A DNA stretch of 36,330 bases from an uncultured Bacteroidota bacterium (GTDB taxonomy: Bacteria > Bacteroidota > Bacteroidia > Flavobacteriales > Flavobacteriaceae): assembly GCA_902593075.1 (NCBI GenBank), contig CACJHA010000011.1, forward strand, positions 1 through 36,330, given 5' to 3'. Position 1 is the stretch's first letter, and each line of letters begins with the position of its first letter. Made by a program: the position numbers and the translations under genes. Positions 7,649 to 16,307 of this stretch are shown here, piece by piece. The notes under the pieces are model-generated. The model did no database searches. It was not told the origin of the DNA and saw only the letters and a program-made list of their open reading frames with translations.

Positions 7649-8881
7649 TTAGTTTTTTAGTGCGTTTAGTCTTTTTAAAAGGGGCGGATGTGAATAATGA
7701 ATAAAAGCATAAAATGGATGAGGATGAAGATTTGAAAGATTATTAGCAGAAAGCTTCTTCAATGCTAGTGAAAGTTGTTTGCCATCGTAAGTATCTTTAG
7801 CGAATTTATCAGCTTCATATTCATTTTTTCTACTAAAAATATTCATCATTACACCAGTTATTAGCCCTATTGGACTGTAGAGAAGGGAGAATCCAATTAG
7901 TCCAAGGTGAAAAGTAGGTATTTTACCTCCAAGCGCAAATGATATTTCACCTTCATTCAAACATAATTGGAAAAGAAAACATATTAATCCAATCTGAGCT
8001 ATTGATAATATAAGCCCTTTATATACATGATTTCGTTTGTAATGACCAACCTCGTGTGCTAATACAGCTAATAATTCCTCATCAGTATGATTTTCAATCA
8101 ATGTGTCATACAAAGCAATCGTTTTTTTTGGACCTAGACCAGAAAAAAATGCATTCGCTTTAGTAGATCTTTTAGACCCATCAATAATAAATATATTTTT
8201 CAGTGAATAACCTATCATTTCGGAATAATCATTTATTTTTCTTCTAAGCTCTCCATCACTAAGTGGTTCTAATTTGTTGAAAATTGGAACAATAAGTGTT
8301 GCATAGAATGTATTTATAAAAATTAAAAATATAGATAGACCCAACCATAAATAAATCCAAAAATTTTGTTCAAAAATTATAAAGAATTGAATCGATAAGA
8401 AAAGTAAAATCCCTCCAATTACCGCAGAAAGAAGCAAGGATTTTATTTGATCCACTAGAAAAAGCCTTTTTGTTGTCTTATTAAATCCAAATTTTTCTTC
8501 AACTACAAATGTCGAATAAAATTTAATAGGCAAATTAATTACATAATTAATCAAATAAAAAATAGAAAAAAACAATACAGATTGCATGAACATTGATTCG
8601 GTAATTTTAGTGATGCTATCACTAACAGTTCCGTATATTCCCGAAATAATCAAAACTAAAGTTATTACGAAGGAGATGGAAGAGGATAAAAACGAAATTT
8701 TCCCAGTTTCTAATTTATAATCTCTAGCTTTTTGATATTTTTCGTTTGGATAGAATTTTTTTAATTCTTCTGGGACATGATTTTTCCAATTTTTGTCATT
8801 TATATATTCTAAAATTGACGAGAAAATAAAATTAAAAGCAACTAAAACCAAAATAACGATAAACCAAATATTACTAGACAT
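7649..8881 (-). CDS. M48 family membrane metalloprotease (Ste24/CAAX protease-like)
   Basis: The 410-residue protein has the Ste24-type design: several N-terminal membrane helices (about 3-24, 62-82, 100-118, 147-170 and 173-198), then the conserved block NAFFSGLGPKKTIALYDTLI at about 243-262, then the zinc motif HEVGH at 276-280, two more helices, and the third zinc ligand region NEYEADKFAKD near 350. In eukaryotes this family trims prenylated proteins. In bacteria its substrates are mostly unknown, and membrane-protein quality control is a reasonable inference. Length and domain order match the family. The gene heads an operon with the rhodanese lipoprotein. Confidence 0.9.
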   Translation of the reverse strand: MSSNIWFIVILVLVAFNFIFSSILEYINDKNWKNHVPEELKKFYPNEKYQKARDYKLETGKISFLSSSISFVITLVLIISGIYGTVSDSITKITESMFMQSVLFFSIFYLINYVINLPIKFYSTFVVEEKFGFNKTTKRLFLVDQIKSLLLSAVIGGILLFLSIQFFIIFEQNFWIYLWLGLSIFLIFINTFYATLIVPIFNKLEPLSDGELRRKINDYSEMIGYSLKNIFIIDGSKRSTKANAFFSGLGPKKTIALYDTLIENHTDEELLAVLAHEVGHYKRNHVYKGLILSIAQIGLICFLFQLCLNEGEISFALGGKIPTFHLGLIGFSLLYSPIGLITGVMMNIFSRKNEYEADKFAKDTYDGKQLSLALKKLSANNLSNLHPHPFYAFIHYSHPPLLKRLNALKN

Positions 8882-8954
8882 AATTTTAAATATGATTTAA
8901 ATTTACAACAAATAAAAATTTTTATGTTCAACACAATTAATCTGCAAATATATA

Positions 8955-9431
8955 TTGAATATTCGTTTATTTTTTAGTTGCTTTTTTGGAGTATTAGTCT
9001 CCAATGCCGTTGGGTATGTATCTGGTTTTGCGACTAGATCCTCAGTTAATACTTGGTATAAATATTTAAATAAGCCAGTTTTTAATCCCCCTGATTGGAT
9101 TTTTATGCCAGTTTGGATTATTCTTTATTTTCTTATGGGAATTGCCTTTGGAATTTTCTTCTCCTATAGTTTTAAAATAAAAACACAAAGGTTAGGAACC
9201 ACGGCCTTTTTTTTACAACTTTTTTTTAATGGCATGTGGTCTGTAGTTTTTTTTGGATTTAAAAACATATTTCTTGGATTAGTTACGATATTAATTTTAA
9301 TAGCTTCTATCGTTTTTTGTATCAATGAATTTAGAAAAGTGAATATATTTTCCTCTTATTTAATGATTCCATATTTATTTTGGGTGTGCTTTGCTTCAAT
9401 TTTGAATATATCAATATTCATAATGAATTAA
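8955..9431 (+). CDS. tspO: TspO/MBR family membrane protein
   Basis: The protein has 158 residues with five predicted membrane helices and the family signature around 38-64 (LNKPVFNPPDWIFMPVWIILY followed by FLMGIA), plus the conserved W-rich second half (FNGMWSVVFFGFKN). TspO proteins bind tetrapyrroles and other ligands and are linked to oxygen or light stress responses in bacteria. The start is TTG at 8955, which gives a normal-length protein; there is no usable ATG upstream. It is transcribed divergently from the M48 protease across a 73-base spacer, and converges with the DUF5916 gene. Confidence 0.92.
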   Translation: MNIRLFFSCFFGVLVSNAVGYVSGFATRSSVNTWYKYLNKPVFNPPDWIFMPVWIILYFLMGIAFGIFFSYSFKIKTQRLGTTAFFLQLFFNGMWSVVFFGFKNIFLGLVTILILIASIVFCINEFRKVNIFSSYLMIPYLFWVCFASILNISIFIMN

Positions 9432-9436
9432 GCAAA

Positions 9437-11626
9437 TTATAAATCTAACCAATAAGAAAGTTTAAACGAAATAGACCTTAAACTTGGAATTAGAGAATTT
9501 TCATATAAATAATTGTCGTTAAAAACAATGTATAGATCTGAAAGTGGAGCAAACCTCCATTGAAGTCTTGAGTTAATCCCAAAATTTTTTGAAACATTTG
9601 AATACTGTAGATAATTCATCCAAAAAAGAGTTTTATTGAATGTTAAATTGAATTTTGAAGTAGCCAGTATTAGTCTTCCATCCCCGTAAAATTCAGGAAG
9701 GGAAATTTTGTTAATTGAAAGGTTAAAACTTGATTGGAATACTGGTTCAAATCTGTAATTAAATTGAGTTCTAAGTGACATTCGTTTACCATTATAAAAA
9801 TCACCATTATTAAATTCGAATCCATAACTTATTTTTTTTCTCTGATCATTTTTGTATCCAAATTCAAGATAAGTATAGTTATAATTTGAATTTGCAGGTA
9901 AGGGATTTACGGCAAAGGATCTTAAGGGATTAAAACTATCCTCTAGATGAGTGTAGTCTTTTCTTAAACTAATATCGATGCCAGCCATAGAATTAAAATC
10001 AAATTGTAACCCTAGTCGGTAATTTCTATCCGTAATCAATGATTCGTCTTCAGGTTTATCTATATATGCTAAGCTGGAGATGACATTTATAGAACGAATT
10101 TTTTTATTTTTAAACCAGAATCTTCTCTCATACCTAAAATAATTTTTAAAAATCCCTTTCCTTCTTATAAAACCTAGATCAGACTCAAATCCTTCACCTA
10201 ACCTTATTACTTTGGAGTAAATTGAATTGTTTCTCGTATTATAGCTTAAAGTAAATCCAGTTGAAAAAGGATTGGTTTTATTTAACGTGCTAAATGAGTT
10301 ATGAAAGTAAAATTTTCCGCCCCAAACAGCATCTTTTGAAAGTAAATTGTAATCAACACCAATCACCCTATTGTAATCTAATTCATTTTTAGCTGTATTT
10401 TGACGATTAATAAATAGTAAACTTAGATTTGATCTGCTAAATAATTTTTGTTGCAATGCAATTACTGAATTTGTATTCGCCTTTATATTGTTTTTGGGGT
10501 CATTATTTGTATACATATTTAAAACCCCAAGTCTTGTGCTCTTTGATAATTTTCCGCTAAGTCTTAACCCAGCACTTATTTTGTTTTCAATTGTGTTTCC
10601 GTTTTCGTCTCTAGCGACACCAATTCTTCTTGAAAAAAAAGTTCTTGAGTCTCTGCTGTCACCAAAGCTTGAAAATAAATCACTATTTTGAATAAAAAAC
10701 TGTCTTTTCTCTGGGAGATTAATTTCAAATCGAGTTATATTAATAATCTGGTCATCTACCTCAACCTGAGAAAAATCTGGATTGAACGTTAAATCTAGAT
10801 TCATTCCATTTCCAATGGTGACTTTCGCATCACCACCAAAAGAAATATTATTATAATTAATATTTGAATTGAAATCATTAGTATTAATGCCACTTGTATA
10901 AGGAATTACTGTTATTTGTGTTTTGGATTTTCCTAGCGGATTGTCAAAAATAAGATTTCCAAAAAATGCTAAATCAAAAATTTTTTGATTTATTGGGACT
11001 TTATTCCACAAAGAAAATTCACCTTTAAATATATCTGCTCTAAAAACTTGAAATCTCCAATCTTTGGAGCCATCAGGAAATTTTAAAGACTTTAATGGAA
11101 TTTTAAATTCACATTGAAAAAATCCATCACCGATATAGGTCTCTACTTCCCATTTGATGTCCCACGTCATATCTATATCATCTCCTCCCTCTGAAATTAG
11201 AGCATCTTTTTTTAATCCAACTGGATTAGACTCAAAGAAAAAAGCATTGTTTCCATCCTTGTAGGTGTCAAATAAAAGAATTACAGCGTCGTTTCCTTGA
11301 ACAGAACTGTCTCTTTCAAGAGAGGGAATGCCGTATTTATTAGATCTATTAAATGCCTTAATAAAAGCGTATATATAATCATCGTTGTGAACAATTTTAA
11401 CTTCTGTTTTTTGGCTAGCTAGTGAGTCCGAGGGAAAATATTGCCAAAATTCTTTACCAGCTAAAGCCTTATTCCAAAACTCCTCATCGTCTTTTCCATC
11501 TAATTCAATTGATTGGTCTGTATAAGTACTATATAAACTTTTGAACTCTTGAGCATTTATGACAGTATTCAATAAAAATTGAGATAGAAAAAAATAAAAG
11601 TTAAAAGAAAGATTTTTTAAGATCAT
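9437..11626 (-). CDS. DUF5916 outer-membrane protein with CBM9-like domain
   Basis: This 729-residue exported protein has a signal peptide (cleavage near NAQEF) and an N-terminal CBM9-like beta domain (about 35-215: IELDGKDDEEFWNKA, KIVHNDDYIYAFIKA, WRFQVFRADIF). The long C-terminal part looks like a beta barrel (FNPDFSQVEVDDQIIN, PEKRQFFIQNSDLF, and alternating aromatic strands to the final SFKLSYWLDL). The order matches the DUF5916/carbohydrate-binding-family-9 proteins common in Bacteroidota. Their exact function is unsettled; uptake or surface binding of glycans or peptides has been suggested. It lies 18 bases after the DoxX gene on the same strand. Confidence 0.85.
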   Translation of the reverse strand: MILKNLSFNFYFFLSQFLLNTVINAQEFKSLYSTYTDQSIELDGKDDEEFWNKALAGKEFWQYFPSDSLASQKTEVKIVHNDDYIYAFIKAFNRSNKYGIPSLERDSSVQGNDAVILLFDTYKDGNNAFFFESNPVGLKKDALISEGGDDIDMTWDIKWEVETYIGDGFFQCEFKIPLKSLKFPDGSKDWRFQVFRADIFKGEFSLWNKVPINQKIFDLAFFGNLIFDNPLGKSKTQITVIPYTSGINTNDFNSNINYNNISFGGDAKVTIGNGMNLDLTFNPDFSQVEVDDQIINITRFEINLPEKRQFFIQNSDLFSSFGDSRDSRTFFSRRIGVARDENGNTIENKISAGLRLSGKLSKSTRLGVLNMYTNNDPKNNIKANTNSVIALQQKLFSRSNLSLLFINRQNTAKNELDYNRVIGVDYNLLSKDAVWGGKFYFHNSFSTLNKTNPFSTGFTLSYNTRNNSIYSKVIRLGEGFESDLGFIRRKGIFKNYFRYERRFWFKNKKIRSINVISSLAYIDKPEDESLITDRNYRLGLQFDFNSMAGIDISLRKDYTHLEDSFNPLRSFAVNPLPANSNYNYTYLEFGYKNDQRKKISYGFEFNNGDFYNGKRMSLRTQFNYRFEPVFQSSFNLSINKISLPEFYGDGRLILATSKFNLTFNKTLFWMNYLQYSNVSKNFGINSRLQWRFAPLSDLYIVFNDNYLYENSLIPSLRSISFKLSYWLDL

Positions 11627-11644
11627 TGATACCTAAATAATTAT

Positions 11645-12097
11645 TTAAAGCGCGAGCGACAAAAAATACAAAATGGTTGGAATAAATATAATTGAGCAAA
11701 ATACATTAAAAAGTTTAGTTGAATTTTCATCTGCGTGCCAAAAAGCAATGATTATTAATGGTAATTGAAATGGTAGTCTGATTAAAGCATCGTTTTGAGT
11801 TATAGAGAGAGCTTTTTGAGCCACTTCTGACAGATAAAGATGCACATTAGCAGGGAATACAAAAACCAAAAGATAAATTAAACCTATTCCAGCAAATTTT
11901 CTTGTTTTCTTAAATAATAATAAAAATCCAAATAATATTTCAAAAAATCCAGATGCATAAATAAAAAAATCATGAAAAGGGATGTAGGGTGGCATAATCG
12001 AGACAAAAAAATTTACATCTGTAAAATGTTTTACACCGATAACTAAGTAAAATAAGGAAAATGTATATATAGTTACACTTTTAAAATACCCTACCAT
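11645..12097 (-). CDS. DoxX-like four-helix membrane protein
   Basis: The protein has 150 residues with four hydrophobic segments and DoxX-family marks: YLVIGVKHF near the start, a helix FFEILFGFLLLFKKTRKFAGIGLI, and FPANVHLYL at about 81-89. DoxX-like proteins are small quinone- or redox-linked inner-membrane proteins of mostly unknown role. The start is ATG at 12097. It precedes the DUF5916 gene by 18 bases, so they are likely one transcript. A strong hairpin terminator separates it from the NTF2-like lipoprotein gene upstream. Confidence 0.78.
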   Translation of the reverse strand: MVGYFKSVTIYTFSLFYLVIGVKHFTDVNFFVSIMPPYIPFHDFFIYASGFFEILFGFLLLFKKTRKFAGIGLIYLLVFVFPANVHLYLSEVAQKALSITQNDALIRLPFQLPLIIIAFWHADENSTKLFNVFCSIIFIPTILYFLSLAL

Positions 12098-12100
12098 TAA

Positions 12101-12139
12101 TTTAAATTAAAAATCCCTCCTAATTCGAGTTAGGAGGGA
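12101..12139 (-). terminator. Rho-independent terminator of the NTF2-like lipoprotein gene
   Basis: A perfect 10-bp inverted repeat, TCCCTCCTAA at 12114-12123 and TTAGGAGGGA at 12130-12139, encloses a 6-base loop. On the minus strand it is followed by TTTTTAATTT. It starts 9 bases after the stop of the lipoprotein gene and so should end that transcript before the DoxX gene. Confidence 0.85.
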
Positions 12140-12148
12140 AGTCGAGAT

Positions 12149-12664
12149 TTATTTTTCACTACTAGCCATAGCGGCATTCATAACACCTGAAGCATCGAAA
12201 AAGTCTCCAATTTCATGAATTTGTCCCGCACCATTGAAGTCAAAATAGTGGTATGCTCTTACTTTTATAGTTTTTCCATTGGCCATGCTTTTAGCTGACC
12301 ATGTTCCATAAGTACGTACACTGCCATTTTTAACCCCTAACGAGTCTGTACCTGGTAACCAAACTCTGGCATCATAGGTAATGTCATCAAAGTTATCCAT
12401 CCAAGCTTTGTTTCCAGATATGAACCCGTCATATTTAACTGGTTCAGATCCATAAAAAGGTGGATAATGAGTTACACCTGGGCATATAAGTGGTTTTTGG
12501 GCTTCTGTATCTTCTGTTTTAAATAATTCAAAAAACTTTTTTGCTGTGGCTAAATTTTTAGCATAAAGGTCATCGCTTTTATTATCTGCTTTTTGGTTAT
12601 TAACCTCACAAGAAAAAGTAATTAATACAACAAAAAAAATAAGGGTAAAGTATTTTAGATTCAT
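12149..12664 (-). CDS. NTF2/SnoaL-like lipoprotein
   Basis: This 171-residue lipoprotein has a signal peptide ending in ITFSC (Cys19). The mature part fits the NTF2-like/SnoaL cone fold: a helix ATAKKFFELFKTED at 41-54, a strand and loop region with THYPPFYGSEP, and C-terminal strands GKTIKVRAYHYFDFNGAGQIHEIGDFFD in the SnoaL pattern, where the last strands line the ligand pocket. No catalytic residues can be assigned. It stands alone, with its own -7 box upstream and a strong terminator downstream. Similar exported NTF2-like proteins are encoded at 26975 and 31471. Confidence 0.78.
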   Translation of the reverse strand: MNLKYFTLIFFVVLITFSCEVNNQKADNKSDDLYAKNLATAKKFFELFKTEDTEAQKPLICPGVTHYPPFYGSEPVKYDGFISGNKAWMDNFDDITYDARVWLPGTDSLGVKNGSVRTYGTWSAKSMANGKTIKVRAYHYFDFNGAGQIHEIGDFFDASGVMNAAMASSEK

Positions 12665-12684
12665 AATTTCAAATTTTTATATTA

Positions 12685-12692
12685 CAAAATTA
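12685..12692 (-). promoter_or_regulatory. Bacteroidota-type -7 box before the NTF2-like lipoprotein gene
   Basis: The minus strand reads TAATTTTG, matching TAnnTTTG, 20 bases upstream of the ATG at 12664. A 5' leader of roughly a dozen bases would result. It supports independent transcription from the DUF423 gene upstream. Confidence 0.45.
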
Positions 12693-12712
12693 ACAAAATA
12701 TAATTTCCCTAT

Positions 12713-13081
12713 TTAAATCTTAAATGAATTTATAATAAAAATTATCCAACCAATAATTAGTGTTAAACCACCAATTGGGGTTATAGGTCCAAGAAATGAA
12801 AAATTAAATTTTGTAATAGATTGTGTTGAAAGAAGAAAGATACTAAATGAAAAAAGGACTATGCCAATGGAAAAAATCAATAATAAATTATTTTTACTTT
12901 GGATATTTGAATTTGATATAATTATCAATGCAAGACCATGATACATCATGTACTTCACACCAGTCTCAAATGATTTCAGCGAATCTTCGTTTAGAAAATC
13001 TTTAAGTTTATGAGCAGCAATTGCTCCTAGGACAACTGAAAGCAAAGCAAAAAAACCGCCAACAATTTTTAGTTTATCCAT
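12713..13081 (-). CDS. DUF423 family membrane protein
   Basis: The 122-residue protein has four membrane helices and the family start GGFFALLSVVLGAIAAHKLKD, then SFETGVKYMMYHGLALI around residues 38-54, and a GPITPIGGLTLIIGW block near the end. This is the small YgdD/YwdK-like DUF423 group, of unknown function, found in many bacteria. It begins directly at the stop of the DUF6607 gene (the coordinates abut), so translation is probably coupled. Confidence 0.88.
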   Translation of the reverse strand: MDKLKIVGGFFALLSVVLGAIAAHKLKDFLNEDSLKSFETGVKYMMYHGLALIIISNSNIQSKNNLLLIFSIGIVLFSFSIFLLSTQSITKFNFSFLGPITPIGGLTLIIGWIIFIINSFKI

Positions 13082-13978
13082 TTAATCAACGAATTTATCA
13101 ATTAAGTTTCTGATTTCTTCTTTTGTTTCATAATCATCGACAAACAAATACATATATAGTGGTTTTTGTTCATATAATTGAGAAACTTTAAGGTTTTCTT
13201 TTTTATTATATATATCGTTCCATACATCTTTTACAATTGTCCACTTTTTGTAATTTTCGTTCCACCATTTTAATGCGTATTTACATCTTTCATCTTCTAC
13301 TTTTTTATATGTATTGTACCCTTTTTCTTTTGCAATAGTTTTATTTATTTTTTTTTCCCTGATAATTTTAGAATTATCCTGTATGTGGGCCCAACCATAA
13401 TCCATGATTTCGACTCTATTACCTCTAATAGTTAAATTATAGTCGTTTCGAATGTCTCGCTCTCTTCTCGGAAGTGGTGCAGGAGTAGTACTTTCCCAAT
13501 AGCTTTTACCATCAACATGAATCCAGGTTCCCGAACCTTGATATCTTGGGCCATCGTCAACTTGAAATACTTTTTGGGACCATTGCCCTCTAACCTGATT
13601 TTTCGACTTATTTACGAATTTCCACACGTTATTAGAATCATATAAAAAGAAATCTTGATTTTGATATGACCAGTCTTGTCTCCAGTGCTTGATAATATAG
13701 GGTTCACCATAGTCTCCTATTTGAAGTATATGTTGGATGGAAATATCATTTTTATCATCTTTAATTAAATGCGCTAACTCTAAAGCATACATGGTCTTTG
13801 GTGGAGAACTTACATAGGTAGAGTCTTCTGAATATATAAAGGTTTCAGCAAATTCAAATTTTACTTCAAAACATCCGCACATTGATTTAATTGACCCCTT
13901 ATCAAGATTCTTTTTAGATTGTGGGTAAAGTACAATGTAGTTAAATACAAGAAATAGAAATAGTATGGTATTTTTCAT
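13082..13978 (-). CDS. DUF6607 family exported protein
   Basis: This 298-residue protein has a signal peptide (MKNTILFLFLVFNYIVLYPQ) and the conserved start of the DUF6607 group, SIKSMCGCFEVKFEFAETF at about 29-47, followed by WRQDWSYQNQDFFLYDSNNVWKF and RGQWSQKVFQVDDGPRYQGSG segments rich in Trp, Tyr and Gln. The family occurs in Bacteroidota and some proteobacteria and has no known function; the CGC motif near the mature N-terminus is a typical feature. It is followed without a gap by the DUF423 gene. Confidence 0.75.
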   Translation of the reverse strand: MKNTILFLFLVFNYIVLYPQSKKNLDKGSIKSMCGCFEVKFEFAETFIYSEDSTYVSSPPKTMYALELAHLIKDDKNDISIQHILQIGDYGEPYIIKHWRQDWSYQNQDFFLYDSNNVWKFVNKSKNQVRGQWSQKVFQVDDGPRYQGSGTWIHVDGKSYWESTTPAPLPRRERDIRNDYNLTIRGNRVEIMDYGWAHIQDNSKIIREKKINKTIAKEKGYNTYKKVEDERCKYALKWWNENYKKWTIVKDVWNDIYNKKENLKVSQLYEQKPLYMYLFVDDYETKEEIRNLIDKFVD

Positions 13979-14024
13979 GATGATAAAAATTATAATTGGT
14001 CAAAATTTAGTATAAAAGTAAGTC

Positions 14025-14516
14025 TTATTTGCAATTTTTAAAAAACTCATCATAAGAAATAAAAAAATCAGAATTACAGTCTTTTGGATCTGATATAAAT
14101 TCTTTGATATTAATTAAAAAATCTTCGATGTAGAACTTATAATCAGCTAGATTTTCTTTAAGATAATTAAGCTCCTTTTTTCTTTTTATATTTTCATCTT
14201 TTAAAACAGTTGAAGATTCCATTACATATTGGGCGAAAGTTGTTTCATATTTTTTTCTAGCCCTGTTTAATTCAATTCTTGCCATTTTGTTGACAATATC
14301 GTTGTACTGTTTTGTTGTAATTTCATTTGGATTTTTTTGAATGTTCCTTAAAAAGTCACTAAAATTTATTATTGCTCCATTAATTATTGCCCTGTCATTT
14401 TTATCTGATATTAAATACGTTCCTAAATTGAAACCAAGTTCGTCAACTACTCTGATAGAATAATTTTGAAAAAATATCAGAATTGAAATTTTGAAAGATA
14501 GAATGAAATTATACAT
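14025..14516 (-). CDS. Hypothetical exported helical protein
   Basis: I do not recognise this 163-residue protein. It begins with a hydrophobic stretch (residues 1-19, ILSFKISILIFF) that may be a signal anchor, followed by a highly charged and mostly helical body (LNRARKKYETTFAQYVMESS, NIKRKKELNYLKENL) with possible coiled-coil character and two C-terminal cysteines. It starts at the base after the stop of the upstream lipoprotein gene and is surely co-transcribed with it. The pair probably acts together in the cell envelope. Confidence 0.6.
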   Translation of the reverse strand: MYNFILSFKISILIFFQNYSIRVVDELGFNLGTYLISDKNDRAIINGAIINFSDFLRNIQKNPNEITTKQYNDIVNKMARIELNRARKKYETTFAQYVMESSTVLKDENIKRKKELNYLKENLADYKFYIEDFLINIKEFISDPKDCNSDFFISYDEFFKNCK

Positions 14517-15122
14517 TTATTTGGTACTGTCATTAAAAATTGTACAACTATAGTCAAGAAAATCTCTAATGGTAAAATTTTCTGATTTGTTATATTTCAG
14601 ATGCTTTTCATAATAAAGCTCTTCTTTTAAATAGGCTAATTCATCATATTTTAAGTTTTCTCCATTTATGTTTATTGTTATAACTGCTGAATTAGGAAGT
14701 GCTCTTCCAAAGGGATTTTCACCACTATGTGCAGATGACTGGTCTTCATCAGGATGAGGATTATAGCTTACATTGATTATTAAAGTGTCGGAAGAAGGAG
14801 AAGAAAACTCCACAATTTCCAAGAAACCTGTCGGGTCTCTGTAATTCTCGTCGTCTTCGAAGACCGTTGAGCCTTCTTGATGCATGAAATAAAAAATCTC
14901 ACAAAATGGAGAGGTATTAAAGTTTTCAATTGCACCCCAAAAAAATTTATTACCCTTAAAACGAATTATTCTTCTGATGTTTGGACCAAAAATACTTTCT
15001 TTTTCCTCATCTAAAACCCAAAGAGTATCTTCATGTAAACTAAAAAAAGAATTTTTTTTATCTGATTTTTGACAAGAAAAAAATGAGAAAATTAAAATGT
15101 AAATACTTATAATTTTTTTCAT
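14517..15122 (-). CDS. Hypothetical lipoprotein
   Basis: The start is set at the ATG at 15122, because it gives a clean lipoprotein signal (MKKIISIYILIFSFFSC, lipobox Cys17); an upstream ATG at 15167 would add 15 hydrophobic residues before it. The 201-residue protein is beta-rich with an acidic middle (DEEKESIFGPNIRR, FEDDENYRDPTGF) and a repeated pattern of aromatic strands. No family is recognised. It is paired with the helical protein that follows without a gap. Confidence 0.62.
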   Translation of the reverse strand: MKKIISIYILIFSFFSCQKSDKKNSFFSLHEDTLWVLDEEKESIFGPNIRRIIRFKGNKFFWGAIENFNTSPFCEIFYFMHQEGSTVFEDDENYRDPTGFLEIVEFSSPSSDTLIINVSYNPHPDEDQSSAHSGENPFGRALPNSAVITININGENLKYDELAYLKEELYYEKHLKYNKSENFTIRDFLDYSCTIFNDSTK

Positions 15123-15211
15123 AAAGCAAAAAAACAAAATATACAAGAAAGTTTTATTATCAATCAATAAAAAAAAACTATTTAAATAATAATTATTTTA
15201 CATATAAATAT

Positions 15212-15219
15212 TAATTTTG
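15212..15219 (+). promoter_or_regulatory. Bacteroidota-type -7 box before a 33-residue ORF
   Basis: TAATTTTG matches TAnnTTTG and lies 30 bases before the ATG at 15250, the same spacing as in front of nadA. It is the main support for transcription of the small ORF that follows. Confidence 0.45.
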
Positions 15220-15249
15220 CAATAAATTAGAATTCAGATCTTGAAGACA

Positions 15250-15351
15250 ATGAAAACTAGAAGTAAATTAAGATTTATAGCTCATAATCCAACAGGTGAA
15301 TTGTTCAAATATTTATTAACTTTTTTAAAACATTTAAGAAGAAAAAAATAA
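15250..15351 (+). CDS. Small basic protein (33 residues)
   Basis: The frame from ATG 15250 to TAA 15349-15351 encodes a very basic peptide: MKTRSKLRFIAHNPTGELFK, then a hydrophobic-basic helix YLLTFLKHLRRKK. It lies in a 290-base spacer and has a good -7 box 30 bases upstream. The amphipathic C-terminal helix with basic ends could bind membrane or nucleic acid. I do not know the family. Confidence 0.42.
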   Translation: MKTRSKLRFIAHNPTGELFKYLLTFLKHLRRKK

Positions 15352-15458
15352 TTTTTTCTGCTTATTAACTTTTTATTTTTAAAAATTAAATAGCTTTTTT
15401 TGCCCATATTTTATCATCATTTTTACTTTTATCGTAACTTATTTCTAAAGAGATTTGT

Positions 15459-16307
15459 TTGAAAAATCATAAAATTTCTGTTGTTGAAATAACTACATCT
15501 GAAAATTATACCTTCAAATGTAGGGTAGGAGGGATTCCCTCGAAACATAATGTTATCATTTTATTGCACGGTTTTCCAGAAACTTCAAGAATGTGGCAAA
15601 GATCTATTTATTATTTCGTTTCAAAAGGATTTTATGTGTTAGCTCCTGACCAAAGAGGCTACTCTGTTGGTGCTAGGCCAAATTTTATCAAAGATTACTC
15701 AATTGACAAATTAGCAATCGATGTCATTCAAATTTCAGAAAAATTAAATGTTAATGATTTTCATTTGATTGGCCATGATTGGGGTGCTGCTGTTGGTTGG
15801 TATTTGACTTCCAAACAACCAAAAAAAATAAAATCCTTTACCTCCCTATCTGTTCCTCATTTAAATGCATTTTCAAATTCACTTAAAAATAATTCTGATC
15901 AGAAATATAAGAGCTATTATATGCTGCTATTTCAAATAAGGTATTTACCGGAATTTGTTTTAAAACTTTTTAATTTTAAAATTTTAAGAGCTATTTGGGG
16001 TAAACATGATGCTAGTGAAGTTCAATCCTATATAAATACATTTAAAGAAAAAAACGCTCTTAAGTCAGCTCTTAATTGGTATAGAGCTTCTTACTTTACT
16101 AAAATTTCAAAAATAGAAGACATTTTAGTACCAACTCTCTTGATTTATGGAAAAAGAGATAGATACCTGGGAAGATACGCAATTAACCAAACAGGAAAAT
16201 ACGTAAGGGGTCATTATAAATTAAAAATTATAAATGCTTCCCATTGGTTGATTCAAGAATGCTTCGATGAAGTGGCTGAGGAAATTTTAAAACATATAAA
16301 AGGTTAA
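15459..16307 (+). CDS. Alpha/beta hydrolase, epoxide-hydrolase-like
   Basis: The 282-residue enzyme has the complete epoxide hydrolase signature: oxyanion motif HGFPETSRMW at 37-46, DQRGYS at 64-69, nucleophile elbow GHDWGAA with Asp107 at 105-111, cap-domain LNWYRA with Tyr208 that would polarise the epoxide oxygen, acid Asp234 in GKRDRY, and His262 in ASHWL. Asp in the elbow, rather than Ser, and the conserved cap tyrosine separate it from esterases; haloalkane dehalogenases lack that tyrosine. It should open epoxides to diols in the cytoplasm; the substrate is unknown. The start is TTG. Its 3' end overlaps the convergent gene by 4 bases. Confidence 0.85.
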   Translation: MKNHKISVVEITTSENYTFKCRVGGIPSKHNVIILLHGFPETSRMWQRSIYYFVSKGFYVLAPDQRGYSVGARPNFIKDYSIDKLAIDVIQISEKLNVNDFHLIGHDWGAAVGWYLTSKQPKKIKSFTSLSVPHLNAFSNSLKNNSDQKYKSYYMLLFQIRYLPEFVLKLFNFKILRAIWGKHDASEVQSYINTFKEKNALKSALNWYRASYFTKISKIEDILVPTLLIYGKRDRYLGRYAINQTGKYVRGHYKLKIINASHWLIQECFDEVAEEILKHIKG

